Below the pieces are notes generated by a model. The model ran no database searches. It was given only the letters and a program-made list of their open reading frames with translations, and was not told where the DNA came from. A stretch of DNA of 64,000 bases from Actinocatenispora sp963805605. GTDB lineage: Bacteria; Actinomycetota; Actinomycetes; Mycobacteriales; Micromonosporaceae. The stretch covers positions 2,976,001 through 3,040,000 of the forward strand of contig CAWDUX010000002.1 in the NCBI GenBank assembly GCA_963805605.1, in the 5' to 3' direction. Position numbers and translations under genes: made by a program. Of this stretch, positions 10,678-20,415 are shown piece by piece; the first letter of the stretch is position 1; each line of letters opens with the position of its first letter.

Positions 10678-11955
10678 ATGGCCACGCCACCCACACCACC
10701 ACCGCCGGTGCGCGCGGTCGCTCGGGTGGGCGGCGGTCGCCCACCAGGCGGACCATGGCTGCTGACCCGACATCGTGCACGGCAACGTATCGGGCAGTTC
10801 CGGGTCGAGCAGTTCGTCGTGTTGGAACTGGTCCTGCTGGGCGCGTTGGCCATGCTGCACCGGCCGGCCTGGCAGGTCGCCGTCGGCGGCGTGCTGGGAG
10901 CTGCGTTGCTACTGCTGGCGTTCCTCCGTCCGGGCGGCCAGTGGTGGCTGAGCCGGCTCGCGATGCGCGCCAGGCTCCGCCGACGTGCCCGGGCCGCGCG
11001 CGGTGCGCGAAGTTCCGACCACCGGATCACCGTCCTCCGGGAGCTGTCCCCGGCACTGGTCATCGAAGCAGCCGAGGAACGCGGCGTTCCGATGGGCATA
11101 GGTCATGATGGCGCGGGCTGGTTCGCTGCGGCGGAGATCGAGGTCGGATCGGGCGGTGCCTTCGGTGACGTCGTTGAGTCACTGTCGCTCGGGGTGCTGG
11201 CGCGGACACTGTTGGAAGAGGAATTCCCCGTTTCTGCCGTACAGCTGGTGACGCACACCGTTCCGGCGCCGACGGTCGCGTTGGATGGAAGGTCGCCCTG
11301 CCAGCAGTCCTACCGGGAGCTTGTCAGTGTCGGGGGAGACAGCGCAGTGGCTCATCAGGTGCAATGGCTCGCGGTGCGACTGGATGGTGACGAGGCAGCC
11401 GACGTCGCGGCTGAACGCGGCGGCGGCACAGCCGGCATCCACAAAGCGATGTCATCCGCACTGACCCGCTGTATCAAAGTGGTCAACTCCCGGGATCGTT
11501 CCTGCCGACCACTGGACCGCGACGAACTGACCGATGCGCTGGTGCGCTCCTGCGGTGTCATGGGCACCGGTGCTCAGCCCGGCAACCGGCGTACGGGTGA
11601 AGAATGGCAGCGTTGGCGGGGTGACGGGCTGGCACATGCGGTGTACTGGGTGTTCCGCTGGCCCGAGATCCGCGCTGACGGTCCCAGCCTGATGAACCAG
11701 CTGATCGCCTGCTGTGGGGTCGAGAACAGCCTCTCGATCGTGATGCGCCGGCCTACTCTCGCGGCCGACCAGGAGGGTGAGATGGCAGTCGACCTGGCTG
11801 GCATCGTTCGGTTGATTGCGGAGCCAGCGCTGCTTGGTCCCGCCAGTGACGCCTTTGAGCGAGCCGCCGACGCGGCCGGGTTCGGCCTTCGACTACTCGG
11901 CGGCGAGCAGGCCCCGGCGGTGTTCGCGACCGCACCGACTGGAGTGCCGCGATGA
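10678..11955 (+). CDS. eccE: Type VII secretion protein EccE
   Basis: Membrane component of the ESX-type secretion complex that sits at the periphery of the EccB-C-D core. The 425-residue protein has a Pro-rich start, then two closely spaced transmembrane helices (about residues 45-82), an Arg-rich cytosolic stretch, and a long soluble domain in which SLGVLARTLLEEEFPVSAVQ and the WLAVRLD region fit the EccE family. Start ATG 10678 is preceded by AAGGAG. The stop overlaps the next gene in an ATGA arrangement (11952), implying coupled translation. The 194-base gap before it holds no gene that I can support. Confidence 0.87.
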   Translation: MATPPTPPPPVRAVARVGGGRPPGGPWLLTRHRARQRIGQFRVEQFVVLELVLLGALAMLHRPAWQVAVGGVLGAALLLLAFLRPGGQWWLSRLAMRARLRRRARAARGARSSDHRITVLRELSPALVIEAAEERGVPMGIGHDGAGWFAAAEIEVGSGGAFGDVVESLSLGVLARTLLEEEFPVSAVQLVTHTVPAPTVALDGRSPCQQSYRELVSVGGDSAVAHQVQWLAVRLDGDEAADVAAERGGGTAGIHKAMSSALTRCIKVVNSRDRSCRPLDRDELTDALVRSCGVMGTGAQPGNRRTGEEWQRWRGDGLAHAVYWVFRWPEIRADGPSLMNQLIACCGVENSLSIVMRRPTLAADQEGEMAVDLAGIVRLIAEPALLGPASDAFERAADAAGFGLRLLGGEQAPAVFATAPTGVPR

Positions 11956-13117
11956 CCGTTCCACCTGGCCAGCCGATACGGCGGCGACCTGAGCACGGGT
12001 CCGGACAGGCTCTTGGTGCGGTTCCCGCCCCAGCTGAAGAGGGGAAGACCTCGGAAACAGGGCCGATCATCGGTCGACTTCCGGGACCAGGACCGGGGCG
12101 CGTGGCATCGGCGCCGGTGAGCGCGGCACCGGCGCAGCGTGAGATAGCTCGGCCGAGCTCGGACCGGTCGGTACGCGCCAGCGACGGTGCCGATACCGGC
12201 GACACCATGATGGTGACGCAGACGAGCGCTACCGAGCGAACCAGCCGACTGTCCGGCGCGGCGGTCAGCGCTCAGGCCGCCGCAGCGGTGGCGGAGCGGG
12301 TTCGGGCAACGACAGCGGCAGCACAGCCCGCGCTGGCTGAACCGACCGGTGGCACGGTCTACGGCGCCAACCGGCTCAACGGTTCCGCCGAGCCGGAGCA
12401 TCTCGGTCGGCCGCTCGACCCGGTGCGGCTGGAGCCACACCGGGCGCCGGTCGCGGCACTCAGACAGTTGGCCGCGCCTCGGATGGCAAGCGGCGTTCTG
12501 CTGGGCAGTGACTCGGACAAGGCATCCGTCGTACTACGTCTGTTCCGCCCCGAAGTGACGAGGGTCGCCATGGTCGGTGGTCTGTGGCCGGCCCGGCTAC
12601 TGATCTTCCGTGCCCTGGCCCTGGGCGCTCGGGTAGTGGTCTTCACCTACCGGCCGGAAGCGTGGAACGGGTTCGGGCGGGTGACGACCGGACGGGACGA
12701 CCGGGTCGCGGTCCTGCCGGTAGAGCGCCCTGTCGTGGTCGCCGCGAGTCCGGCATCGCCGGCCCTGCACGTCTACGACCTGGGGCGAGACGGGTCCGCA
12801 GGCACCGCCGGCGTTGGGGCCATGGAACGCGCAGCTCACCGTGCTGCCATCTTTGACCGCGTTCGGTTTCGACGCGATGCAGGCTGCGCATGTCACGGTG
12901 TTGCGTCGCCTGACGGCGCAGGAGTCGGTCGCCGCCGTGCCGATTCTCGGCTTTGACCGGCCAGGCGCCTCGCTTGGTGCAGCAGGTCCGCAACGACATG
13001 GTCTCGGTCGTCGGCGGAGGTCAGGTGCGGTACACCTATCTGCGGCCGACCCAGATCGAAACAGGACTGTTCGGCAGTGCAGGCAGTGAGGCTGCGGCCA
13101 TCTCAGCACCCCGCTGA
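11952..13117 (+). pseudogene. T7SS-associated protein, interrupted by two apparent one-base insertions
   Basis: Coding character runs in three successive frames. Frame 1 (from ATG 11952) is a disordered Pro/Ala/Thr-rich N-terminal third followed by a folded domain (GVLLGSDSDKASVVLRLFRP, then VVFTYRPEAWNGFGR). At about 12781-12785 one extra G in a GGGG run moves it into the next frame (GPWNAQLTVLPSLTAFGFD). At about 12950-12953 one extra T in TTT moves it again (GLTGQAPRLVQQVRNDM, then ending at TGA 13115-13117). Removing both bases gives a continuous product of about 388 residues. Unrepaired, the gene stops at 12956 with an aberrant Arg-rich tail. The gene is coupled to eccE by an ATGA overlap. 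I recognise the fold only as a T7SS-cluster protein of unknown function; whether the shifts are real or assembly errors cannot be decided here. Confidence 0.7.
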
Positions 13118-13161
13118 GGTCACACCTGAGCCGTAGGCGCGGATCGCGACCGGCTGCACGC

Positions 13162-13204
13162 GAGAGCCCCGTTCACCAGACGCAGCTGGAAGAACGGGGC
13201 TCTC
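13162..13204. terminator. Bidirectional hairpin terminator
   Basis: Perfect 13-base inverted repeat GAGAGCCCCGTTC / GAACGGGGCTCTC with a 17-base loop, placed between two convergent transcription units (the eccE operon and the minus-strand Gln-rich gene). There is no clear T-run, as is common in high-GC actinobacteria. Confidence 0.75.
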
Positions 13205-13217
13205 ATCGGACGTAGGA

Positions 13218-15465
13218 TCAGCCGCCTGAGCCGAGCACCCGCCCGCGGCGCTCGTCCACCTTCTGCTCGGTTGGCGTGTCGATGCTCTCCGGCGTTTCCA
13301 CCGTCCACAGTTCCTCGGAGGCTTCGCTCACGCTCTGATCGGATTCGTCTGCCACCTTGTCCTTGCGCTTGTCGTCCTTGCGCTGGCTGCGCCCGATCAA
13401 CCGTTCCGCCATGCCGGGTTGCGGTGCTGCCTTGGCAGCCGCACCGCGGGCGCCCGTCAGCTCGGGGTCGACACCGATCTCGCCGTGCTCCACGCGTTCC
13501 CAGTCGATCTCGGGCAGGCCGTTGCGCCCGGTCAGATCCGGACGCGCGAACGACAGGGGAGTGAAGAGCTCGTCCTCCTCGGCTTCGGCGTCGGACATCG
13601 CGCTGGCGTCGGCCGTTGAGGTCCTTCGGGGTGAGCTGCCGGCCACGCGGCGCCCCGGGCATGGTGGGACCACGCCCACCGGGCCCGCCGCGCCCGGGCA
13701 GGCCGGCCCTCGGCGGCGTGATCTCGGCAGGCCCGGTCTGCTGGCCGTCGAGCCGGCCGGCCAACCGCTCCGGAGCGGTCGGCACCCCCTCACCGAGATA
13801 CTCCTCGCTCTCCGGCCTGGCGGCATCCGTACCGCTCTTCGCGCCGGGCCGCTCACCCTTGCGCCGGGCACCGCGTCCGCCCAGCGGCGAACGGCCGGCG
13901 GTCTTCTCCTCGCCGGGTGGGCCGCCCGTGCGACCACGCAGCCCGGAGTTCGCCGATGGCCGTCCCAGTTGCGGCGGACGCATCATGCCGCCACGGCCGG
14001 GGGTGCCGCCGCCGGCCTGCCGGAGTCCGTTCTCGTTGAGGCCGTTCATCCGTTGCCGCATGGCGTTCTGCTCCGCCTCGACCCGCGAGGCGCCGTTGGA
14101 CACCTCATTGCTGAGGTTGTTCGTCCGTTGCCGCATCGCGGTCTGCTCGGTCTTGAACCGGTTCGCCTGGGGGCTGAGCGCCGTGCGCTGGGCGTTGAAC
14201 TGCGCTGACTGGTTGGCGATCTGCTGTTGCAGCGCGTTCTGTTGCTGTTCCAACCGACGCTGTTCAGCAGCCAGCCGGTCCTTTTGCAGCTTCTCCTGCT
14301 GCTCCAGTTGCTGCTTGCGGTTGGCCGCGAGCTGCTCCTGCTTCTTCTGCAGTTGCTCCTTGAGCTGCTTCTGCTGTGCGGCGAACTTCTGCTGCATTGC
14401 CTGCCGCTGCGCCGCCATCTGCCGCTGCGCCGCAGCTGCCTGCTGGGCCGCGCTGGTCAGCGCCGGATTCGCGCCACCCGCCAGACCCTTGACCCGCTGA
14501 ACATAGGCATCCAGTGGATTCTGGCTCTTCAACGGCCCCTTGTAGGTCGTGCCCTCGTTGAGCGCGAAGTAGGACGAGGCGTACACGTCGGCCAGCTTCT
14601 TCATCTCAGCCTGGGCCTTACGCGTATAGGTCTTCATCACCTCGTCTTTGTGTTTACGATCATCCCGTGCCTTGTCGGCGTACTTCTCGCCATCCGTCTC
14701 GCCGTTGACAAACCACTGACCGGCTTTCGACCAGCCTCCGTCCTTGCTGTGATCCTTGGCCTTCTTGTCGTCCTCGTTCAGCTGGTCGATTGCGCTGTTG
14801 TAGTCACGGACGAAGTTTTTGTAGATGTCTTCCATGTTCTTGCGGCTCGTGGCGACCTGTTTCGCTACGTCGCGAAATGACTGCGCGTTCTGCTGCCCGA
14901 AGGTGATCCAGTCGCTGATGGAGTAGGTCGCCTTACCGACGTTGACCAGGAAGCTCCGCGATGCCTCGGACTTGCTCGGTGGCCAGCCGCCCTTGCCGTC
15001 CGGCCCGACCGCGAGCAGGTCGGTCGCATTCCCGACTGTGGTCTGCAGGTTCTGCAGATGGGTGACGAACTGGTCCCACAGGTGGGCCATCCCATAGAGC
15101 CGGCCGTCATGCTCCAACCGGGCCCAGGCAATCAGCGTCCGAATGTTCGGATACTCGTCGGTCCAGGAGCTGGCCATCTTCTTGGGATCGAGATAGTTCG
15201 GGTTCGTCGTTTTGATCTTGGGATCGAATGCATGCGGGTCTTCTTGGTGAATGACCTTTCGCAGCTGTGGACTCATATCGGCGGCGTGTTTCGGGTCGAT
15301 GTAGCCGGGGTTGTCTGTCGTGACCTCCGGCGCGCTGATATCGGTGTGGCTGTAGTTGTCCGGTTTGCTAGCTGCTCCGCTCACCGACGGAGGCAGGTCC
15401 CGGTAGTTGTAATAACCGTAGTTGTTGCCGAGATTGAGGTCCGGATCCGATGGTTGCTTTCCCAT
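13218..15465 (-). CDS. Large Gln-rich T7SS-associated protein (one apparent frameshift)
   Basis: A predicted T7SS substrate or accessory protein of about 749 residues. Residues 1-110 are polar with repeated NPxYxDPK-like phrases (NPGYIDPK and NPNYLDPK). Residues about 110-330 are helical, with W-containing segments (AHLWDQFVTHL, SDWITFGQQNAQSF) that resemble long WXG-type helical hairpins. Residues about 345-480 are a Gln/Ala/Lys/Arg coiled coil, followed by a Gly/Arg/Pro-rich disordered region and an acidic C-terminus. One extra base near 13611-13614 shifts the frame after QLTPKDLN; the acidic tail (AEAEEDELF to RVLGSGG) then ends at 13218. Read without correction, the frame runs on to 13120 with an Arg-rich nonsense tail. 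A GACGGAGA site precedes the ATG, 12 bases after the next upstream gene. Confidence 0.7.
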
Positions 15466-15477
15466 GCCGGTTCTCCG

Positions 15478-16206
15478 TCAGTGTTTCTCGACCTTGTGCA
15501 GGCCTGGCTGGTTGCCGTAGAGGTCGGAATCGTCGGTGGCATCGCCCGGTGTCTGGTATTTGTCGTCGCCCTTGCCGACCGTCACACTGCCCTGGTACTG
15601 GGGCCTGTCGCTGCCGTCCTGATCCTGCCCGGCGGTTGAGTTGGCGTTGACGCGCCTGTCATATTCGGTCTGGGTTGCCTGGGAACCGGTCGGGTCGGCC
15701 TTGCCGTCCGAGCCGTTCTTGCTGCCCGGGTCCTTGTCCGAACCCGGCGACGACACAGGCAGATCCTTGCCGTCCTTCGGATGGAAGGCATTGTTCAGAT
15801 CAGTGGTGGTGACGTTGGCCGTCTGACCCTTACCGAACACGACGTCCATGGCACCGAACGGTTTGCCGGCCTTGACATCAGCCTGGATCGATTTCAGGTT
15901 GAAGGCGTTCAGATCGTCGGCGTCGGCATAGTTGATCGCGGCGACCTCCGCAGCGGAGCCCAGCGCTGCGATCCCTTGCATCAGCTCATTCATGAACTGG
16001 CTGGTGGAGCCGAGGATCGTCATGTGGTAGTTGTGAAAGGTGGTGGCCTCGGCAAACCCCGGGGCGCTGGTGCACTCGGAGCCCAGCGTCTGCATGTTGG
16101 CGCCGAGCCCCTTCAGGTCACCCATCAGGGAGTCCGCGCTGGTGCCCAACGTGTGGGCGAACGTGGTCAGGGCGCCAAGATCGACCGAGGTGCCGTCGCT
16201 GCCCAT
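15478..16206 (-). CDS. WXG100-like / ESX secretion-associated protein
   Basis: A 242-residue protein. Residues 1-115 form a predicted helical hairpin (LTTFAHTLGTSADSLMGDL then a second helix TTFHNYHMTILGSTSQFMNELMQGI), as in proteins of the EspC or WXG100 class, with a two-residue-to-charged tail. Residues about 125-242 are Asp/Gly/Lys/Ser/Thr-rich and probably disordered. A canonical WXG is not present between the helices. It lies directly upstream (minus strand) of the Gln-rich gene with 12 bases between them, so the two are likely co-transcribed and perhaps secreted together. It is not homologous enough to name. Confidence 0.72.
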   Translation of the reverse strand: MGSDGTSVDLGALTTFAHTLGTSADSLMGDLKGLGANMQTLGSECTSAPGFAEATTFHNYHMTILGSTSQFMNELMQGIAALGSAAEVAAINYADADDLNAFNLKSIQADVKAGKPFGAMDVVFGKGQTANVTTTDLNNAFHPKDGKDLPVSSPGSDKDPGSKNGSDGKADPTGSQATQTEYDRRVNANSTAGQDQDGSDRPQYQGSVTVGKGDDKYQTPGDATDDSDLYGNQPGLHKVEKH

Positions 16207-16306
16207 GCTGTCTCCTGATCTGTGCTCGCTGTACCGGAATCAGACCGCACTTACTACTCAAGGTACCGAGGATGCGCAACCGGGCGAAAGTGCCAGGCAG
16301 CCCGGC

Positions 16307-19300
16307 TCAGACCGGTGGTTCGAGCCATGCCAACTGGACCAGCCTGGTCCCTTCCCGGCGGGTGACCAGCCAACCGCGGCCGGGTGGTAGTGCCGACGGT
16401 CTGATGTTGCCGATCAAGGGACCTTCGTCCCTGTCACCGGACATCACCATGCCGGGAGAACCCAGCTCACGGATCGCCATCGTGACCGGCTCGTACGCAG
16501 CACGGCTCGCGCCGCCGGTGCGTCGGGCGATGATCAGATGCAGTCCGATGTCACGTGCCTGGCCGAGCACGCCGGAGACCAGCTGCAGCGGATTGTTCGA
16601 CCCGCCGGACACCAGGTCGTAGTCGTCGACCAGCACGTACAGCTCGGGGCCGTGCCACCAGCTCTTGTTGCGCAGCTGGTCAGCGGTGACGTCGGGGCCG
16701 GGGAGCCGACCTTCCATGACCTGGTTGACCTCGGCCATGATCTCCTCGGCGCGCTGGGCGGTCGTACCGTAGCCGATCAGATGCTTGGTCTTCACCGCGT
16801 CCAGCAGGCTGCGTCGGTAGTCGATCAGCACGATGCGGGCCTGCTCTTCGGTATTCCTGTCGACGATGGCCTGCGCGAACGCGCGTAGGAACGAGCTCTT
16901 CCCCGACTCGGTGTCACCGAACAGCAGGAAGTGAGGATCGTTCGACAGCTCCAGGAAAACCGGCTGCAGATCGTTTTCGGCGAGGCCGATCGGGATTCCT
17001 GGGCGCGGGTCGTGGATCGGCATCTGCTCGTACGGATAGACGGCCGGCAGCAACCGTACCGCCGGCGCCGGCCGGTCACGCCAGTTGTTCTTGAGATCGG
17101 TGATGAGCTTTGCCGTCCCCTCGCCAAGGTCGTCGACTGTGGAGCGGTCGTCGACACGGGACAGCGCGGCGAGGAACTGGTACCGGTCGGCGGTGATGCC
17201 GCGGCCGGGGGACTGTTCCGGCACGCTCATCGCGGTGCGCCGGTCGAGCATCGAGTCGCTCGGATCGCCGAGCCGTAGCTCAACCCGGGTGTTGAGCATG
17301 TCGCGCACCTGCGGACGCAGCTCCATCCACCGGCTCGCCGACGCGATCAGATGGATGCCGTAGGTGAGGCCACGCGCGGCGATCTCGTTGATCATCGGCT
17401 CGATGTCCTCGAACTCGTTACGGATGGTCATCCAGCCGTCCACGATGAGGAACACGTCGCCGAACGGGTCCTCGGCGTGGCGCCCGGAACGCTTGGCCCG
17501 GCGGTACCCGGCGATCGAGTCGACACCCTGCTCGCTGAACATCCGTTCCCGGGCGGCCATCACGGTCATGACCTCCGACACTGTCCGTCGGACCTGGCTG
17601 ACATCCAGCCGCGTGTACACCCCACCGATGTGCGGCAGGTCCCGTAGCGCGGTCATACCACCACCACCGAAGTCCAGACAGTAGAACTGCACCTCGGCCG
17701 GGGTGTGGGTCAGGGCCAGGCTGGTGATGAGCGCGCGCAGCACGGTGCTCTTACCGCTCTGCGGACCACCGACGACCACGAAATGACCACCGCCGCCGGC
17801 CAGATCGGCCCACAACACGTCGCGGCGCTGCTCGAACGGCCGGTCCACCGTACCGATTGCAGCGACCAGTGCTCCGCGCAGTTCCGACTGGTCGACGGTG
17901 AGGCCGCGATCGGGGAGCACGGTCAGTGGCGGCAACAGTTCGTTCAGCGGCGGCGGGTCGCCGAGCGGCGGCAACCACACCTGGTGCGCCGGCGAACCGC
18001 GTCCCTGCAGCCGGTTGACCATGATGTCCAGCAGACTTTCGCCGAGCCCCTCGTCCGGGTCGACCTGGTGCTGTTCGATCTGTTGTCCGAGCTCGGGGGC
18101 GACGTACTGGGTGGAGTAGTCGAAGATCCGGTTGTCGACCTCGGCAGAGGCGACCTTCGAGCCGCCCTTGTGGTAGACCCCGGAGACGTACGCGGAGCGG
18201 AAGCGGGTCATGGGCTCGGTGCCGTACTTCATGTAGCCGTGCCCCGGCGATCGGGGTAGCTCGTACGCGTCGGCGACACCGAGCACGACGCGGCTCTCCA
18301 TCGCCGAGAACGTCCGCAGACCGATCCGGTACGACAGGTGTGTGTCCAGGCCGCGGAGCCGCCCTTCCTCCAAGCGCTGGGAGGCGAGTAGCAGATGTAC
18401 GCCGAGCGATCGGCCCAGCCGGCCTATCTGCACGAACATGTCGATGAAGTCGGGCTTCGCGGACAGCAGCTCGGAGAACTCGTCACAGATGATCAACAAG
18501 CTCGGCAGCGGCGCCAGTGGAGCACCGGCCGCGCGGGCCTTCTCGTAGTCCCGCTGCGACGCGTAGTTACCGGCCGCGCGGAGAAGTTCCTGGCGCCGCA
18601 ACATCTCGCCGTTGATCGCATCGGTCATCCGGTCGACCAGCGGCAGCTCATCGGCCAGGTTGGTGATCACCGCGCTCGTATGTGGTAGTTGGTCGAGCTT
18701 GGTGAACGTGGCGCCGCCCTTGAAGTCGATCAGGACGAAGTTGAGTGTCTCCGAGTCGTGTGTGGTGGCCAGCGCCAGCACGAGGGTCCGCAGCAGCTCC
18801 GACTTGCCTGAACCGGTGGCACCGATGATCAGGCCGTGCGGGCCCATCCCGTCCTGCGCCGATTCCTTGATGTCCAGGTCGACCGGCAGCCCGTCACCGT
18901 CCACTCCGATCGGTACCCGCAGCCGGTCCCGGTTCGGGCGGTTCTGCCAGGTCACCGCAGTGTCCAGCTGGTAAGGATCGGCCAGCTCCAACAGCTCGGC
19001 GAGACCGGTCTCGGAGTTCATGGCCAGTTCGGCGCGCCCTCCACCGGACAGCCGCAGCGCGGTCAGCTGCAGCGCCAGAGACTCGGCCTCGGGAAACGAC
19101 AGACCGTCGACCCGGCCCATCTCGCTGCGCGCGTTGAGGGTGGCCGAATCGAGCCGCCCGTTCTCGGCGACCTGCAGGACGAGCGTCGCGTAGTCGAGCA
19201 TGCGGGGGACCGGCGTGGAAAGGTCAAGGATCGTGACGCCTTCGACGCCGCCGTCAGCCATCAGATGATCAGAGCCGGCGACATTGCCACCATCCAGGAT

Positions 19301-20254
19301 CACGATGACGTGCTGGCCCATCCGGCCGGACGCCTCCGAAGGGTTGAACCGGGGACGGCTCGCGACGATGTCGTCGAGCATCGCCTCCAGGCCACTGATG
19401 GTCTCCGAGACCAACCGGATCTGACCGAGTGCATCGCTCCGGTTCGGATGCAGGGCATGCGGCAGCCACTTGACCCACTCCCACAGAGGGCGTTCCTTCG
19501 CCCCCGCGCAGACGGCGATCAGCAGGTCGTCCGGTGCGTGGAAGACGGCCGCCTGGACCAGGATCGCTCGCACCAGTGCTCGGGAGCGCTCGACATTTCC
19601 CTCCAGATGGACCCGGGAGAAGCCGTCCAGAGCCATGACCACCGGGAGGTCGTCGACCACCGCGTACGTGGTGATGAACCGCCGCAGCGCGGCGGCGCAC
19701 ATCGGCTCCAACTGGTCCAGCGGCTTGGTCTGTGGTGGCACCAGCGGGGTGGCCATCTCCTGCGGGCCGAGGCCGATCCGGACCATGCCGAAGTCGCCGT
19801 CGTTGGGCCGCCGCTCCCAGAGGCGCTGACTCGCCGGGATGGACCAGAGCGTGTCCGGGTTCGGATACCGGTAGTGAAGTCCGGTGCGTTGGCGCTGGAT
19901 CGTGCGGCGCACCTTGGCGCGCTGCTGCGCGAGATAGCGCATGTACTCCCGACGTGCCGTGCGCATCGCCTGCTTCGCCTGACCGCCTGAGAACAGCACC
20001 TGCGAGCCGAGCATCCCGACGGCCGACAGCCCGAACAGGCCACCGGTGACGTACATCAACGGGCCGGTCCGATACGAGGTGTACATCAGCGCCATCGCCA
20101 CCGAACCGGCGAGCATGGGCAACATCATCAGCATCTGTTGCCAGCGATGGCCCTCCGCTCCGGGCAATTCCGGTGGGGCCTCCAACACCACCTCGCCGGA
20201 CGGGTAGTCCGGCTCTGGGCGGCGGGCTGTACGTTTGATAACGACCGTGCCCAC
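16307..20254 (-). CDS. eccC: Type VII secretion ATPase EccC (fused EccCa-EccCb)
   Basis: The FtsK/SpoIIIE-type motor of the T7SS that recognises substrates and powers export. At 1315 residues it carries two N-terminal transmembrane segments (about 38-80), a DUF-like stalk and three ATPase domains. Walker A motifs are GATGSGKSELL (near 475), GGPQSGKSTVL (near 830) and GDTESGKSSFL (near 1115). Walker B in domain 1 is LLIICDEFSELL; in domains 2 and 3 it is weaker (DVFLIVDGW and LYVLVDDYD), which matches the known degenerate second and third ATPases. The single-chain layout resembles EccC of non-ESX-1 systems. Start is GTG 20254 behind GGAGGT. The gene is divergent from eccD across 161 bases. Confidence 0.96.
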   Translation of the reverse strand: MGTVVIKRTARRPEPDYPSGEVVLEAPPELPGAEGHRWQQMLMMLPMLAGSVAMALMYTSYRTGPLMYVTGGLFGLSAVGMLGSQVLFSGGQAKQAMRTARREYMRYLAQQRAKVRRTIQRQRTGLHYRYPNPDTLWSIPASQRLWERRPNDGDFGMVRIGLGPQEMATPLVPPQTKPLDQLEPMCAAALRRFITTYAVVDDLPVVMALDGFSRVHLEGNVERSRALVRAILVQAAVFHAPDDLLIAVCAGAKERPLWEWVKWLPHALHPNRSDALGQIRLVSETISGLEAMLDDIVASRPRFNPSEASGRMGQHVIVILDGGNVAGSDHLMADGGVEGVTILDLSTPVPRMLDYATLVLQVAENGRLDSATLNARSEMGRVDGLSFPEAESLALQLTALRLSGGGRAELAMNSETGLAELLELADPYQLDTAVTWQNRPNRDRLRVPIGVDGDGLPVDLDIKESAQDGMGPHGLIIGATGSGKSELLRTLVLALATTHDSETLNFVLIDFKGGATFTKLDQLPHTSAVITNLADELPLVDRMTDAINGEMLRRQELLRAAGNYASQRDYEKARAAGAPLAPLPSLLIICDEFSELLSAKPDFIDMFVQIGRLGRSLGVHLLLASQRLEEGRLRGLDTHLSYRIGLRTFSAMESRVVLGVADAYELPRSPGHGYMKYGTEPMTRFRSAYVSGVYHKGGSKVASAEVDNRIFDYSTQYVAPELGQQIEQHQVDPDEGLGESLLDIMVNRLQGRGSPAHQVWLPPLGDPPPLNELLPPLTVLPDRGLTVDQSELRGALVAAIGTVDRPFEQRRDVLWADLAGGGGHFVVVGGPQSGKSTVLRALITSLALTHTPAEVQFYCLDFGGGGMTALRDLPHIGGVYTRLDVSQVRRTVSEVMTVMAARERMFSEQGVDSIAGYRRAKRSGRHAEDPFGDVFLIVDGWMTIRNEFEDIEPMINEIAARGLTYGIHLIASASRWMELRPQVRDMLNTRVELRLGDPSDSMLDRRTAMSVPEQSPGRGITADRYQFLAALSRVDDRSTVDDLGEGTAKLITDLKNNWRDRPAPAVRLLPAVYPYEQMPIHDPRPGIPIGLAENDLQPVFLELSNDPHFLLFGDTESGKSSFLRAFAQAIVDRNTEEQARIVLIDYRRSLLDAVKTKHLIGYGTTAQRAEEIMAEVNQVMEGRLPGPDVTADQLRNKSWWHGPELYVLVDDYDLVSGGSNNPLQLVSGVLGQARDIGLHLIIARRTGGASRAAYEPVTMAIRELGSPGMVMSGDRDEGPLIGNIRPSALPPGRGWLVTRREGTRLVQLAWLEPPV

Positions 20255-20312
20255 CCTGAGCTACCTCCGCTTCGCTTGCGCCTGGGCGCACCTGGCGCGT
20301 CACCCATGCCAC

Positions 20313-20341
20313 ATCGTAGGTATGGGGTTGCTAGCTTGACA
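20313..20341 (-). promoter_or_regulatory. Putative eccC promoter in the eccC-eccD divergent gap
   Basis: On the minus strand -35 TGTCAA (20341-20336) and -10 TACGAT (20318-20313) are 17 bases apart and lie about 60 bases before eccC. The same bases read TTGACA on the plus strand, a consensus -35 facing eccD, but no good -10 follows it at the right distance. Confidence 0.4.
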
Positions 20342-20415
20342 GCCGCGGGCAACCGCTGGCAAAGGTAGCGGGCATCCGTCACACGTAGTGGACGAGGATA
20401 GGAAGAGGGACCACC

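Noticed and set aside
20336..20341. TTGACA as an eccD promoter -35
   Set aside because: No acceptable -10 at 16-18 bases downstream; the minus-strand reading fits eccC better.
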